The position numbers were made by a program, and so were the translations under genes. DNA of 64,000 bases from Streptomyces sp. CHD11. GTDB lineage: Bacteria; Actinomycetota; Actinomycetes; Streptomycetales; Streptomycetaceae. Position 1 is the stretch's first letter. Every line of letters starts with the position of its first letter. Location: positions 1 through 64,000 of the forward strand of contig NZ_JABTTS010000018.1 of assembly GCF_018638295.1 (NCBI RefSeq). Reading direction: 5' to 3'. The notes beneath the pieces are model-generated. The model was not told the origin of the DNA, did not search any database, and was given only the letters and a program-made list of their open reading frames with translations. This document shows, in pieces, positions 1 to 11,226 of the stretch.

Positions 1-14
1 CCCGCCCCGCCCCC

Positions 15-52
15 GGGGCGCTGCCCCGGACCCCGCTCCTCAAACGCCGGAG
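15..52. repeat. Interspersed intergenic repeat, copy 1
   Basis: A GC-rich stretch containing CCGGACCCCGCTCCTCAAAC and ending in an ACGCCGGAG core recurs at 15467-15504 with two or three mismatches. Both copies lie just beyond the 3' end of a gene and are followed by purine-rich decayed repeats. I recall this core as common in Streptomyces intergenic regions, but its function is not apparent from sequence. Confidence 0.75.
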
Positions 53-97
53 GGGCTGGGACGACGGGAGCGGGACGGCGGGGCGGAGGCGCTGGAA

Positions 98-218
98 CGG
101 AAGGGCAGGACGGCGGGGCTGGCCGGACGGACTGGACGGCAGGGCTGGACTGCAGGACCGGACGGAAGGGCTGGACCGGAAGGGCAGGACGGCGGGGCTG
201 GCCGGACGGACTGGACGG
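98..218. repeat. Two 42-bp direct repeats in gene-free DNA
   Basis: Positions 98-139 and 177-218 carry the same 42 bases (beginning CGGAAGGGCAGGACGGCG), 79 bp apart, in a field built from GGACGG/GGGCTGG words. No gene with sensible composition lies in 1-248; the stop codon of the next gene is at 249. It looks like slippage-generated repeat, not a regulatory array. Confidence 0.8.
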
Positions 219-248
219 GAAGGGCGGGCTGGCGAGGGCGGGGTGGGA

Positions 249-1040
249 TCAGCGGTCTTCGCGGGGGTGGGGTTCGTGCCGCTCGCGGGAGGTGTGGAGG
301 TTCAGGGGGTCGTGGAGGGGGGCCGTCAGACCTCGGCGGCGTTCCCCCTTGCGTTCCAGTTTTTCGCGGCGGCGCTCCTCGCGCAGGCGCTGCTTCTCCG
401 CGCGGGGGAGCTTGCGCTGGACGCCCACGCCGCCCCAGAAGGCCAGGCCCGTGACGATCACTCTGGGCGCACCGGGCTCGCGCGGTACGCCCTCCTCGCT
501 GTGGTCGAAGCCGCCCATGATGCCGATGCCGCGGACGACGACCTCGACACCGGGCGGGACGATGACATCCACACCGCCCATGATCGCGACCGCGTTGATC
601 ACGATCTCGCGGTCCGCGAAGTACGCCTCGCGCAGATCGATCTCCCCGCCGCCCCAGAAGGCGAAGCAGTTGAAGCGGCGCGGGGCGGTCCAGTGGCCCT
701 TGCGCTGAAAGCCCGACATCACGGCGACGGCCCACGTCGACGTACCCGCTTCACTGTCGCTGTCGCCGACGATCCGGTTCCCCCAGTCGTTCCCCGGCTC
801 CAGGTCCTTCGTCAGGGAGACGGCGGCCACGCCCGGTGAGCCCCGGTCCGGCAGATCCCGGGTGATAGGCGCCAGTTCCCCGTACGTCCGCGCGCTGTAC
901 GTGGCGTCCAGCCGCTCCCCGAACTCCTCCATGTCGAGACGGCCCTCCGCGAGGGCGTCCCGCAGGATGTCGGCGACCCGTTCACGGTCGGCGTCGGAGG
1001 CGCGAAGGTCCGGTACGGCTGCGTCGTCGGTCATACACAT
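249..1040 (-). CDS. DUF1707 / LiaF-like C-terminal domain protein
   Basis: Protein of about 263 residues. The N-terminal third (LRASDADRERVADILRDAL, then LDMEEFGERLDATY) is the DUF1707 signature of actinobacterial envelope-associated proteins. The rest has the repeated FWGGGEIDLRE and IMGGVDVIVPPGV beta-strand motif of the LiaF-type cell-wall-active antibiotic response domain. The tail is strongly basic (RLREERRREKLERKGERRR). ATG at 1040 or 1034 is favoured over the upstream GTG at 1064, because a GGAGG lies at 1055-1059 and the family normally begins a few residues before LRASD. No transmembrane helix is obvious. A role in envelope-stress response is a family-level inference. Confidence 0.75.
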   Translation of the reverse strand: MCMTDDAAVPDLRASDADRERVADILRDALAEGRLDMEEFGERLDATYSARTYGELAPITRDLPDRGSPGVAAVSLTKDLEPGNDWGNRIVGDSDSEAGTSTWAVAVMSGFQRKGHWTAPRRFNCFAFWGGGEIDLREAYFADREIVINAVAIMGGVDVIVPPGVEVVVRGIGIMGGFDHSEEGVPREPGAPRVIVTGLAFWGGVGVQRKLPRAEKQRLREERRREKLERKGERRRGLTAPLHDPLNLHTSRERHEPHPREDR

Positions 1041-1144
1041 CAGCCTACGATTCGCCTCCGTCACACGGCTACGAGGGACACGGAGAGAGGAGCGGCGCGG
1101 GAGGGGTTACCGACCACGGGCGGCTCCGGGCCACCGGCCACAAA

Positions 1145-2164
1145 CTACGGAACAGCGTGGTCCGCCGGGTCTTGTGGGGAGTGCGGGGACGGCGGGGGGT
1201 CTGCCGGGGTGGTGAGCATCTTCGCGATGACCGTCTCGATGTCCGGTTCGCGTACCGAGAGGTCGACCATCGGGTACTCCGCCGCGACGCGCGCCACCAG
1301 GCCCGCAGCCGACTCCGAGGCCGGGAACGCCAGCCACTGCCGCGGGCCCTCCACCCGTACCACCCGCGCGGGAGCCGGTGCCTCGATCGGCGGGAGCTCC
1401 CGCTCCAGGTCGACGACCAGGATCCGCTCGCTCTCCCCCACCTCGTGCAGTCCGGCGAGCGCACCGTCGTACACCAGCCGGCCCTGGTCGATCACCATCA
1501 CCCGCGAGCACAACTGCTCGATGTCCTGGAGGTCGTGCGTCGTCAGCAGCACCGTCGTGGCACGCTCGGCGTTCAGCTGCCGCAGGAACTCCCGCACCCT
1601 GGCCTTGGACATCACGTCCAGACCGATCGTCGGCTCGTCGAGGTACAGCACCTCCGGATCGTGCAGCAGGGCCGCCACGATGTCGCCGCGCATCCGCTGG
1701 CCGAGCGACAGCTGACGCACCGGGACGTCCAGCAGGTCGGAGAGACCGAGGAGTTCGACCAGACGGTCCAGGTTCTCGCGGTACCTCGCGTCCGGGATGC
1801 GGTACATACGGTGCATCAGCCGGTACGAGTCGATGAGCGGCAGGTCCCACCACAGCGTCGTACGCTGCCCGAACACCACCCCCATGCGGTGCGCGAGCCG
1901 GGTCCGCTCCCGCGAGGGGTCGATCCCCGCCACCCGCAGCCGGCCGGCGCTGGGGGCGAGGATCCCGGTGAGCATCTTGATCGTCGTCGACTTGCCCGCG
2001 CCGTTGGGGCCGATGTAGCCGACCATCTCCCCGCGCGCCACCGTGAACGAGAGCGAGTCCACGGCCCGCACGCTCCGCCGCTCCCGCCTCATGAAGCCGG
2101 TCCTCCGGCGCACCTCGAAAACCTTCTCGACACCGTCCAGCTCGATGAACCCGTCGTCCGTCAT
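1145..2164 (-). CDS. ABC-2 type exporter, ATP-binding subunit
   Basis: A 339-residue ATPase. Walker A is GPNGAGKST near residue 53, the signature is LSLGQRMRGD, and Walker B is VLYLDEPTIGLD, followed by the H-loop TTHDLQDIEQL. The C-terminal 90 residues resemble the accessory domain of drug/daunorubicin-type exporters. It is the last gene of a tight three-gene unit: seven bases separate it from the permease stop codon, and the two permeases overlap. This is the usual makeup of an ABC-2 exporter with two dissimilar membrane subunits. The substrate cannot be told from sequence; antibiotic or lipid export is common for the class. Confidence 0.9.
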   Translation of the reverse strand: MTDDGFIELDGVEKVFEVRRRTGFMRRERRSVRAVDSLSFTVARGEMVGYIGPNGAGKSTTIKMLTGILAPSAGRLRVAGIDPSRERTRLAHRMGVVFGQRTTLWWDLPLIDSYRLMHRMYRIPDARYRENLDRLVELLGLSDLLDVPVRQLSLGQRMRGDIVAALLHDPEVLYLDEPTIGLDVMSKARVREFLRQLNAERATTVLLTTHDLQDIEQLCSRVMVIDQGRLVYDGALAGLHEVGESERILVVDLERELPPIEAPAPARVVRVEGPRQWLAFPASESAAGLVARVAAEYPMVDLSVREPDIETVIAKMLTTPADPPPSPHSPQDPADHAVP

Positions 2165-2171
2165 GACCGCC

Positions 2172-3026
2172 CTAACTCCCCGTGCTCCGATACGACCTCA
2201 GGCCCGCCCGCCACGCCGCCCCGGCCGCCGCCGCGCACCCCACCGCCACCAGCGGCGCCGCGAACGCCGCCCCCGCCGGCAGCCCCAGCGGATACGGACG
2301 CCCCAACAGATACGCCGCCGGCACCCAGTTGACGAAGGCGAGCGGCAGCACGAACGTCACCCCCCGCACCAGATCCCGGCCGAACACCGTCGGCGGATAC
2401 TGCAACAGCGTGGTACCGCCGTACGTGAACGCGTTCTGCACCTCGGCCGCGTCCTGCGCGACGAACTGGAAGGCACCGCCCGCCACGAACAGCGAACCGA
2501 AGATCACCGCACCGCAGACCACCGTCACCGGCACCAGCAGCACCTTCACCACGCCCCAGTCGACGTCCACGGCCGCCAGCGCCCAGCCCAGCACCGCCGC
2601 CCCCTGCACACCCCGGCCCAGCCGGCGCAGCGCGAAACGGTCCGCGGCGACCTGCGCGAGCACCGGCACCGGACGCACCAGCAGCGTGTCGAGCGAGCCG
2701 TCACGGACCCTGCCCCCCAGCGACGCCACCGACCCGAACGCCAGCTGGGCGGCTCCGAACGCCGTCCCGGACAGCCCGTACAGCAGCGCCACCTCCGGCA
2801 GCGTCCACCCGCCGAGCGCGTCGACGTGCGCGAACATCAGCAGGATCGCCACGAAGTCCAGCCCCGTCAGCAGCAGATTGCCGCACACCGTCAGCGCGAA
2901 GGAGGCACGGTAGGTCAGCGTGGACCGGATCCACATCCCGGCGATCAGCCGGTACGCCCGCAGCCCCTCCACCGCCCGGAAGCGCCCCCGCACCGCGGAC
3001 ACCTCCCGCACCCGCACCTCAGCCAC
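2172..3026 (-). CDS. ABC-2 family transporter permease (second membrane subunit)
   Basis: 284 residues with about six hydrophobic segments (for example LTVCGNLLLTGLDFVAILLMF and ALLYGLSGTAFGAAQLAF). The DGSLDTLLVRPVPVL segment is typical of the ABC-2 permease family that pairs with a dedicated ATPase. Its GTG start overlaps the 3' end of the preceding permease by eight bases, implying translational coupling, and the ATPase follows at once. It should form the transmembrane channel with the permease at 3019-3846. Confidence 0.85.
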   Translation of the reverse strand: MAEVRVREVSAVRGRFRAVEGLRAYRLIAGMWIRSTLTYRASFALTVCGNLLLTGLDFVAILLMFAHVDALGGWTLPEVALLYGLSGTAFGAAQLAFGSVASLGGRVRDGSLDTLLVRPVPVLAQVAADRFALRRLGRGVQGAAVLGWALAAVDVDWGVVKVLLVPVTVVCGAVIFGSLFVAGGAFQFVAQDAAEVQNAFTYGGTTLLQYPPTVFGRDLVRGVTFVLPLAFVNWVPAAYLLGRPYPLGLPAGAAFAAPLVAVGCAAAAGAAWRAGLRSYRSTGS

Positions 3027-3846
3027 CCTGCACCACCACCCGCCGTGTCGCCGCCGACTGCACCAGCCGGCCCGCCGCCAGCAGCGCCACCGCCCACGCC
3101 GCCTGGAACGCGAACGCCCCCGGCGCGGCCGTCTCCCCCATCAGCACATCCGCCGGCACCTGGAGCTGCGCCGCCCACGGCAGCACCCGCACCACCTCGC
3201 CCAGGGCGCCAGGAAACGCGTTCAGCGGCAGCGTCATACCCGAGCAGAAGGCACCCGTGACCATCAGGGCCTGCCCCACGCCCTGGCCGTCCAGCAGCCA
3301 GAACACACTCAGCGCGAACAGATAACGGATCGCGAAACTGACCAGCAGCGCCAGCAGGAGCGACACCCCGAACGCCGCCCACACGGCGAACTCCCCCGGC
3401 AACGCCGTCGGGAAGAACAGCGCCCCGAAGAGGAACGGGACCACACCCCGCCCCAGCAGCTGGAAAACCGCCCGCCCCATATCGTTCGCCAGCCACCACA
3501 GCTGCAGATCGACCGGCCGGTACAGATCCACCGCGATCTCACCCGTACGGACGCGTTCCATCAGCTCGATCTCGAACCCGCCGCCCTGGACCGCCAGCAT
3601 CGCGAACAACGCCTGCGCCAGCCACACATACGTGACCGCCTGCGCCTGGTCGTACCCGCCGAGACCCGGCCGGGCCTCCCACAGCGCGAGATACGTGTAG
3701 ACCAGGATCAGCCCGAACACGGTGTTGGTGAACACCCCCGCCGCGGTCGCCGCCCGGTACGTCGCATACCGCCGGAAACCCCCCGCCACCACAGCCGGGT
3801 ACACCCGCCACGAGCCCACGCCGACCCGCCACGAGCCCACACCCAC
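3019..3846 (-). CDS. ABC-2 family transporter permease (first membrane subunit)
   Basis: 275 residues with about six membrane segments, including YRAATAAGVFTNTVFGLILV and FGALFFPTALPGEFAVW; EIAVDLYRPVDLQLWWLAND is the conserved cytoplasmic region of this permease class. It is first in the exporter operon. The GTG start at 3846 has GGGAG upstream. The first 15 codons contain a direct repeat (VGSWRVGVGSWRV, from a duplicated 17-bp stretch at 3804-3840), so an internal GTG at the second repeat is also possible. Confidence 0.82.
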   Translation of the reverse strand: MGVGSWRVGVGSWRVYPAVVAGGFRRYATYRAATAAGVFTNTVFGLILVYTYLALWEARPGLGGYDQAQAVTYVWLAQALFAMLAVQGGGFEIELMERVRTGEIAVDLYRPVDLQLWWLANDMGRAVFQLLGRGVVPFLFGALFFPTALPGEFAVWAAFGVSLLLALLVSFAIRYLFALSVFWLLDGQGVGQALMVTGAFCSGMTLPLNAFPGALGEVVRVLPWAAQLQVPADVLMGETAAPGAFAFQAAWAVALLAAGRLVQSAATRRVVVQGG

Positions 3847-4094
3847 TCCCTCACTCCCGCGTCCGGCACCGAAGCGCAGGAGCCTAGTGCGCGGGCCCCT
3901 CCCCCTGCCACGCGATTACCCGCCGCCGTCCGGCGCGTGGCAGCACCCGGCAGGGCCGAACGTGTGAGAAGCCGCAAGTGTGCGCGACGCGCGCCGCAAC
4001 CGCGGGACGCACGACCGGATGGGACAGTCTTGAATAAGGGGAACGCACCCGGCGTACGGGTACGAACGAGGCGAAACAGGAGTCCGTGCACGAC

Positions 4095-6620
<2,526 letters not shown>

Positions 6621-6635
6621 GCACGAGCCCGGCCG

Positions 6636-6956
6636 TCAATGCCCCGAGGTCGCCCTCAGCCCCACCACCGCGATCACCAGCAGACTGATGAAGAAGATCC
6701 GGGCGGCCGTCACCGGCTCGCCCAGCACCACCATCCCCAGCACCGCCGCACCGGCCGCGCCGATCCCCACCCACACGCCGTACGCCGTACCGATCGGCAG
6801 CGTACGGGCCGCGTACGACAGCAGCAGCATGCTGGAGACGATCCCGGCACCGGTCAGCAGGCTGGGCACCAGCCGCGTGAACCCCTCGGTGTACTTCAGA
6901 CCGACCGCCCAGCCGACCTCCAGCAGACCGGCGACCACCAGCAGAACCCACGCCAC
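6636..6956 (-). CDS. gdx: SMR-family guanidinium exporter (SugE/Gdx type)
   Basis: 106 residues, four hydrophobic helices, with the Glu13-containing segment AGLLEVGWAVGLKYTEGF and the GTAYGVWVGIGA motif of the Gdx (formerly SugE) subgroup of small multidrug resistance proteins. These work as dual-topology dimers exchanging protons for guanidinium. GTG at 6956 is preferred over GTG at 6965: GGAGG at 6966-6970 is eight bases from the former and abuts the latter. The resulting start, MAWVLLVVAGLLEV, matches the family N-terminus. A guanidine-III riboswitch match lies in its leader, which supports guanidinium rather than general drug export. It converges on the PBP gene. Confidence 0.9.
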   Translation of the reverse strand: MAWVLLVVAGLLEVGWAVGLKYTEGFTRLVPSLLTGAGIVSSMLLLSYAARTLPIGTAYGVWVGIGAAGAAVLGMVVLGEPVTAARIFFISLLVIAVVGLRATSGH

Positions 6957-6994
6957 GACAGGCACCTCCGGGACACGAGAAACCGAAACGGGGG

Positions 6995-7040
6995 TGCGTC
7001 GTCTTTGCCTTCACCCCGGTACGGCGCGTCTCGTCGGGGC
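6995..7040 (-). promoter_or_regulatory. Guanidine-III (ykkC-III) riboswitch
   Basis: On the minus strand the leader of the SMR gene reads CCCC, then GACGAGACGCGCCGTACC, then GGGGTGAAGGC, then AAAGACGACGC. This follows the ykkC-III/guanidine-III consensus almost base for base: GGACGAGGUGCGCCGUACC followed by a CAAGACGGCGC block. The CCCC/GGGG pairing forms P1. GCGCCGT pairs with ACGACGC, with one mismatch, to form the pseudoknot. The aptamer ends about 25 bases before the GGAGG, so translational or short-range control is plausible. Confidence 0.82.
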
Positions 7041-7076
7041 CCAGTGGGTCCCTCCACCGTAGCCCACAACGACGGA

Positions 7077-7106
7077 AGGGGCTGATGACCATGGTCACCA
7101 GCCCCT
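7077..7106 (-). terminator. Hairpin terminator after groES-like gene
   Basis: A near-perfect palindrome (AGGGGCTG, TGACC/GGTCA, CAGCCCCT) begins just beyond the groES-like stop codon. It separates that gene from the gdx leader, so gdx must have its own promoter; a possible -10 is TACGGT at 7056-7061 on the minus strand. Confidence 0.75.
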
Positions 7107-7119
7107 ACCGCCCTCAGAA

Positions 7120-7476
7120 CTACAGGTACAAGCCGGTCGAGTCCTCGGAACCCTCGAAACGGTCCGCGGCCACCGCGTGCAGATCACGCTCCCGCATCAG
7201 CACATACGCGGTCCCGCGCACCTCGACCTCCGCACGGTCCTCCGGGTCGTACAACACCCGGTCACCCGGCTCCACCGTCCGCACGTTCTGCCCCACCGCG
7301 ACCACCTCGGCCCAGGCCAGCCGACGGCCCACCGCCGCCGTCGCGGGAATCAGAATGCCGCCCCCGGAACGCCGCTCGCCCTCACTCGTGTCCTGCCGCA
7401 CCAGCACGCGGTCGTGCAGCATCCGGATGGGCAGCTTGTCGTCCTGGGAACCCTGCTCGAGTCTTTTGGCGCTCAC
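7120..7476 (-). CDS. Stand-alone GroES-family co-chaperonin
   Basis: 118 residues. The central part carries the GroES fold pattern: LPIRMLHDRVLVRQD, a mobile-loop-like GERRSGGGILIP, and VVAVGQNVRTVEPGDRVLYD. It has a 17-residue N-terminal extension and a longer C-terminus (FEGSEDSTGLYL) than the 95-102 residues of canonical GroES, and no groEL lies beside it. GTG at 7476 is chosen over TTG at 7485, since it gives the MSAKRLEQ start I recall for Streptomyces homologs. It may be a divergent co-chaperonin working with a chaperonin encoded elsewhere. Confidence 0.85.
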   Translation of the reverse strand: MSAKRLEQGSQDDKLPIRMLHDRVLVRQDTSEGERRSGGGILIPATAAVGRRLAWAEVVAVGQNVRTVEPGDRVLYDPEDRAEVEVRGTAYVLMRERDLHAVAADRFEGSEDSTGLYL

Positions 7477-7521
7477 GTCCTGCAACCTACCTGCCTTCGC
7501 CCCGCGCGTACGCGGGAGGGG

Positions 7522-7851
7522 TCAGCGCCGGCGCCGCCAGGACCCCAGGGCCAGCAGCCCCACGACCCCGACCGCGAGCACCGCCACCGGCACCACCCGC
7601 TCCAGCCGCGGCGAACCCTCCGCGTCCACGAACTGCCCCTTCACCTCACTCACCACACCGTTGACGCGCACATACGCACGCCCCAGCGTGTGGTCCACGT
7701 TGGACACGACCTTGGCCTTCGCGTCCCCCATGATCGTCTTCGGGTGCGCCCGCACACCGATCTCGTCCAGCGTCTCGGCCAGCACCGCGCGACGGCGCTC
7801 GATGTCCGCCTCGATCTGCGCCGGGGTCCTGGTGTCCGCCGTGTCCGCCAC
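7522..7851 (-). CDS. DUF3618 membrane protein
   Basis: 109 residues. TPAQIEADIERRRAVLAETLDEI is the DUF3618 signature. A C-terminal transmembrane helix (VVPVAVLAVGVVGLLALGSW) is followed by RRRR, so the bulk should be cytoplasmic. GTG at 7851 is chosen because GGAGG sits six bases upstream; longer versions from 7872 or 7917 would place that GGAGG inside the gene. It is divergent from bcp. Function is unknown; the family is common next to phage-holin-like envelope proteins in actinobacteria, but none is present here. Confidence 0.8.
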   Translation of the reverse strand: MADTADTRTPAQIEADIERRRAVLAETLDEIGVRAHPKTIMGDAKAKVVSNVDHTLGRAYVRVNGVVSEVKGQFVDAEGSPRLERVVPVAVLAVGVVGLLALGSWRRRR

Positions 7852-7991
7852 CGTGCCGCCTCCGATACTCACTGATACCTGTGCCGGACAGTCTGTCAGC
7901 TCCACGTCGCCACGCACTGTCAGGACCCCCGGTTACCCTCGATCCCGGCACCCGATCCACCCCGCGCGTACGTACGAGGAGACCAGATTCG

Positions 7992-8459
7992 ATGAGCGAA
8001 CGCCTCCAGCCCGGAGACGCGGCCCCCGCGTTCACCCTGCCCGACGCCGACGGCAACGAGGTGTCCCTGGCCGACCACAAGGGCCGCAAGGTCATCGTCT
8101 ACTTCTACCCGGCCGCCCTCACCCCCGGCTGCACCAAGCAGGCCTGCGACTTCACCGACAACCTCGAGCTGCTGGCCGGCGCCGGCTACGACGTCATCGG
8201 CATCTCACCGGACAAGCCCGAGAAGCTGGCGAAGTTCCGCGAGAAGGAGTCGTTGAAGATCACCCTCCTCGCCGACCAGGACAAGAAGGTCCTCGACGCC
8301 TACGCCGCCTTCGGCGAGAAGAAGAACTACGGCAAGACCTACATGGGCGTCATCCGCTCCACGATCGTCGTCGACGAAGAGGGCAAGGTGGAACACGCCT
8401 TCTACAACGTCCGCGCGACGGGCCACGTAGCCAAGATCATCAAGGACCTGGGCATCTGA
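7992..8459 (+). CDS. bcp: Thioredoxin-dependent peroxiredoxin (Bcp/PrxQ)
   Basis: 155 residues with the AhpC/TSA fold. FTLPDADGNEVSLADHKGRKVIVYFYPAA leads into the peroxidatic cysteine motif TPGCTKQACDF, which has the second cysteine five residues later as in PrxQ enzymes that form an intramolecular disulfide. It reduces hydrogen peroxide and organic hydroperoxides in the cytoplasm using thioredoxin. GAGGAG is ten bases before the ATG. The gene stands alone, ends in a strong hairpin and is divergent from the DUF3618 gene. Confidence 0.93.
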   Translation: MSERLQPGDAAPAFTLPDADGNEVSLADHKGRKVIVYFYPAALTPGCTKQACDFTDNLELLAGAGYDVIGISPDKPEKLAKFREKESLKITLLADQDKKVLDAYAAFGEKKNYGKTYMGVIRSTIVVDEEGKVEHAFYNVRATGHVAKIIKDLGI

Positions 8460-8475
8460 CGTGCCCGACCCCCCT

Positions 8476-8513
8476 GGAACGGCTCGTACCGACTCACCGG
8501 TACGAGCCGTTCC
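8476..8513 (+). terminator. Terminator of bcp
   Basis: A perfect 15-bp stem (GGAACGGCTCGTACC paired with its complement) around an eight-base loop starts 16 bases after the bcp stop codon. The following 215 bp up to tRNA-Leu hold no gene that I can see. Confidence 0.88.
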
Positions 8514-8728
8514 GCTTTCCGTACGCAACCGTCCGATATCCGGTTCGTAACTCCGTACAACGCCACGAACGGGTGGTAGGGGACCGAGGAGAACCTGCGG
8601 CACTTGGGCCCCAACTGCCACGCGCTGACAGAGACGTGGTGTCGCCAGAAGGCGAGGGCGGCCCTCCCGAGGTGACCCGATTCCCCCGTACACTGAGCGT
8701 CGCCGGTCAGGCGTGATGACCGTGTTGA

Positions 8729-8814
8729 GCGGCCGTGGCGAAATCAGGCAGCACGCGAGGGTTTTAGGTGCCCTTGGGCGAAAGCCCGTGTGGGTTCGAA
8801 TCCCACCGGCCGCA
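8729..8814 (+). tRNA. tRNA-Leu (anticodon UAG)
   Basis: Class II tRNA of 86 nt. The acceptor stem GCGGCCG pairs with CGGCCGC at 8807-8813, and A8814 is the discriminator. The anticodon stem AGGGT/GCCCT encloses the loop TTTAGGT, giving anticodon TAG, which reads CUA. A long variable arm is built on GGGC/GCCC, and the T arm is GTGGG-TTCGAAT-CCCAC. CCA is not encoded. It is not bldA, whose anticodon is UAA. Confidence 0.95.
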
Positions 8815-8820
8815 CGAAGA

Positions 8821-8849
8821 AGGGGCCACCCGTCGACAGGGTGGCCCCT
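8821..8849. terminator. Bidirectional terminator between tRNA-Leu and rdgB
   Basis: A perfect 11-bp stem (AGGGGCCACCC) with a seven-base loop lies between the convergent tRNA-Leu gene and rdgB, and can end transcription from either side. Confidence 0.88.
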
Positions 8850-8859
8850 CAGCCATTAC

Positions 8860-9462
8860 TCAGCCCAGCAGCTCCCGCACCGCCGGTACCAGTGCCCGGA
8901 AGGCCTTGCCGCGGTGGCTGATCGCGTTCTTCTCGGCCGGGGTCAGTTCGGCGCAGGTGCGGGTCTCGCCCTCCGGCTGGAGGATCGGGTCGTAGCCGAA
9001 GCCGCCGGTGCCGGCCGGGGTGTGGCGCAGGGTGCCGTTCAGGTGGCCCTCGACGACCCGCTCCGTGCCGTCCGGGGTCGCGAGGGCTGCCGCGCAGGTG
9101 AAGCGGGCGCCCCGGTGGGCGTCGTCGATGTCGGAGAGCTGGGCCAGGAGCAGGTCCAGGTTGGCCCGGTCGTCGCCGTGGGTGCCCGCCCAGCGGGCGG
9201 AGAAGATGCCGGGGGCGCCGTTCAGGACGTCGACGCAGAGGCCGGAGTCGTCGGCGACGGCGGGCAGGCCGGTGGCCCGGGCGAGGGCGTGGGCCTTCAG
9301 CAGGGCGTTCTCGGCGAAGGTGACGCCGGTTTCCCTGACGTCGGGGATGTCGGGGTAGGCGTCGGCGCCGACGAGGTCGTGGGGCAGGCCCGCGTCGGCG
9401 AGGATCGCCCGGAGTTCGGTGATTTTTCCGGCGTTGCGGGTGGCGAGGATCAGGCGGGTCAT
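8860..9462 (-). CDS. rdgB: XTP/dITP diphosphatase (RdgB/HAM1)
   Basis: 200 residues. The N-terminal LILATRNAGKITELRAIL is the nucleotide-binding signature, followed by FAENALLKAHALA, ADDSGLCVD, GIFSARWAG and the C-terminal GGFGYDPI...ELTPAEKNAISHRGKA of HAM1 proteins. It hydrolyses non-canonical purine nucleoside triphosphates (XTP, dITP) to monophosphates so they do not enter DNA. It lies downstream of rph and a lipoprotein gene on the same strand, the rph-rdgB pairing seen in many actinobacteria. Confidence 0.96.
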   Translation of the reverse strand: MTRLILATRNAGKITELRAILADAGLPHDLVGADAYPDIPDVRETGVTFAENALLKAHALARATGLPAVADDSGLCVDVLNGAPGIFSARWAGTHGDDRANLDLLLAQLSDIDDAHRGARFTCAAALATPDGTERVVEGHLNGTLRHTPAGTGGFGYDPILQPEGETRTCAELTPAEKNAISHRGKAFRALVPAVRELLG

Positions 9463-9499
9463 GGGCCCAGTATGTCCGGGCCCATGGGGCGCTCGTCCG

Positions 9500-9898
9500 T
9501 TACGGGGTGCAGACCTTGGTGAGTTCGCCGGCTGCGTCGGTGATGGGGCTGACGTCGGGGGTGGCGTCGCCGTTCTCGACGGAGGTGCGGACGTTGTCGA
9601 CGGCCTTGCCGAGGTCGTCGACGGCCTTGGAGACGTCGGCGTTGTCGGTCTTGCCGCCGATCTCGTCGAGGTTCTTGTCGATGGAGTCGAGGGACTCCTC
9701 GAGCTGGGTGACGTCGTTGCCCGCGCTCTCGACGGCCTGCTGCATGTCGGTGACGCTGTCGGCGATGGCGTCGGCGGTCTGGACGCAGTCCAGTGCCTTG
9801 TCGACGGCCGCGCAGCCGGTGGTGAGTCCGGCGGTCAGCGCGACGGCCGCCAGGGTTGCGGCGACGGCTGTGGTGCGGCGTCGGCGGCTCGCGGCCAT
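9500..9898 (-). CDS. Putative secreted or lipoprotein-type hypothetical protein
   Basis: 132 residues. A twin-arginine-like basic start (MAASRRRRTTAVAATL) and a hydrophobic core run to LTAGLTTGCAAVDK. The cysteine is a possible lipidation site, although Thr at -3 is atypical for a lipobox. The mature part is acidic and helical, rich in D-N-V-S repeats with regular spacing of hydrophobics (LEESLDSIDKNLDEIGG), suggesting a short coiled coil, and ends in Cys. GAGGGAGGG precedes ATG 9898. It lies between rph and rdgB. The function is not recognised. Confidence 0.65.
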   Translation of the reverse strand: MAASRRRRTTAVAATLAAVALTAGLTTGCAAVDKALDCVQTADAIADSVTDMQQAVESAGNDVTQLEESLDSIDKNLDEIGGKTDNADVSKAVDDLGKAVDNVRTSVENGDATPDVSPITDAAGELTKVCTP

Positions 9899-10040
9899 GG
9901 ATCGGTCCCTCCCTCGTCGGGCCGGTGCGGCCCGGATCGTCTGCCGGGCGCCCGGTGTTGAGCCGTGCGCCCGTATCCGTTCAGACGCGGGGGTGGCCGG
10001 CGCGGTTGCTCCGCGTCGGCCACGGTCCTTGGTCTGTCTT

Positions 10041-10778
<738 letters not shown>

Positions 10779-10872
10779 GGCGGTGAGCCTAGCCGTACGT
10801 GCGGGAGGGGCCCCTTCCGCGGTGGGTAGGAGCCCCGTTCGTGTGGTGCGTGTGTGGCTTTTCGCGGTGGTT

Positions 10873-11106
10873 CTACATCATGTCTTCGATTTCGGCGGCG
10901 ATGGGGTCGGCGTCGGTGCCGATGACGACCTGGATCGCGCTGCCCATCTTGACGACGCCGTGTGCGCCGGCGGCCTTGAGGGCGGCTTCGTCGATCTTGG
11001 AGGGGTCCACGACTTCGGTGCGGAGGCGGGTGATGCAGCCTTCGATCTCGTCGATGTTGTCGATGCCGCCGAGTCCGGCGACGATCTTCTCAGCCTTGGT
11101 GGCCAT
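10873..11106 (-). CDS. nagF: GlcNAc-specific PTS EIIB component
   Basis: 77 residues, a free-standing EIIB domain. Cys24 in DEIEGCITRLRTEV is the phosphorylated cysteine, and the C-terminal AIQVVIGTDADPIAAEI completes the glucose-family EIIB fold. It passes phosphate from EIIA to GlcNAc during uptake through the divergent EIIC proteins NagE1 and NagE2, which lack their own EIIB. The intergenic DasR-type site at 11227-11242 could control both directions. This arrangement matches nagF-nagE1-nagE2 of S. coelicolor as I know it. Confidence 0.92.
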   Translation of the reverse strand: MATKAEKIVAGLGGIDNIDEIEGCITRLRTEVVDPSKIDEAALKAAGAHGVVKMGSAIQVVIGTDADPIAAEIEDMM

Positions 11107-11226
11107 GCTCGTTCTCCCTGATCCGAACCGCTTTGTCGCAGTAACCCACAGTTGGCCCATCTTTGCGAGCGGTCGTGTCGTGGGTGCCGAAGGATGGCGT
11201 CACGACAGCGGAACCGTCCTGCCCTG

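Noticed and set aside
98..218. Direct repeats near the start as operator sites or CRISPR
   Set aside because: Only two copies within slippage-like low-complexity DNA after a gene end.
8729..8814. bldA (tRNA-Leu UAA)
   Set aside because: The anticodon loop TTTAGGT gives UAG, not UAA.
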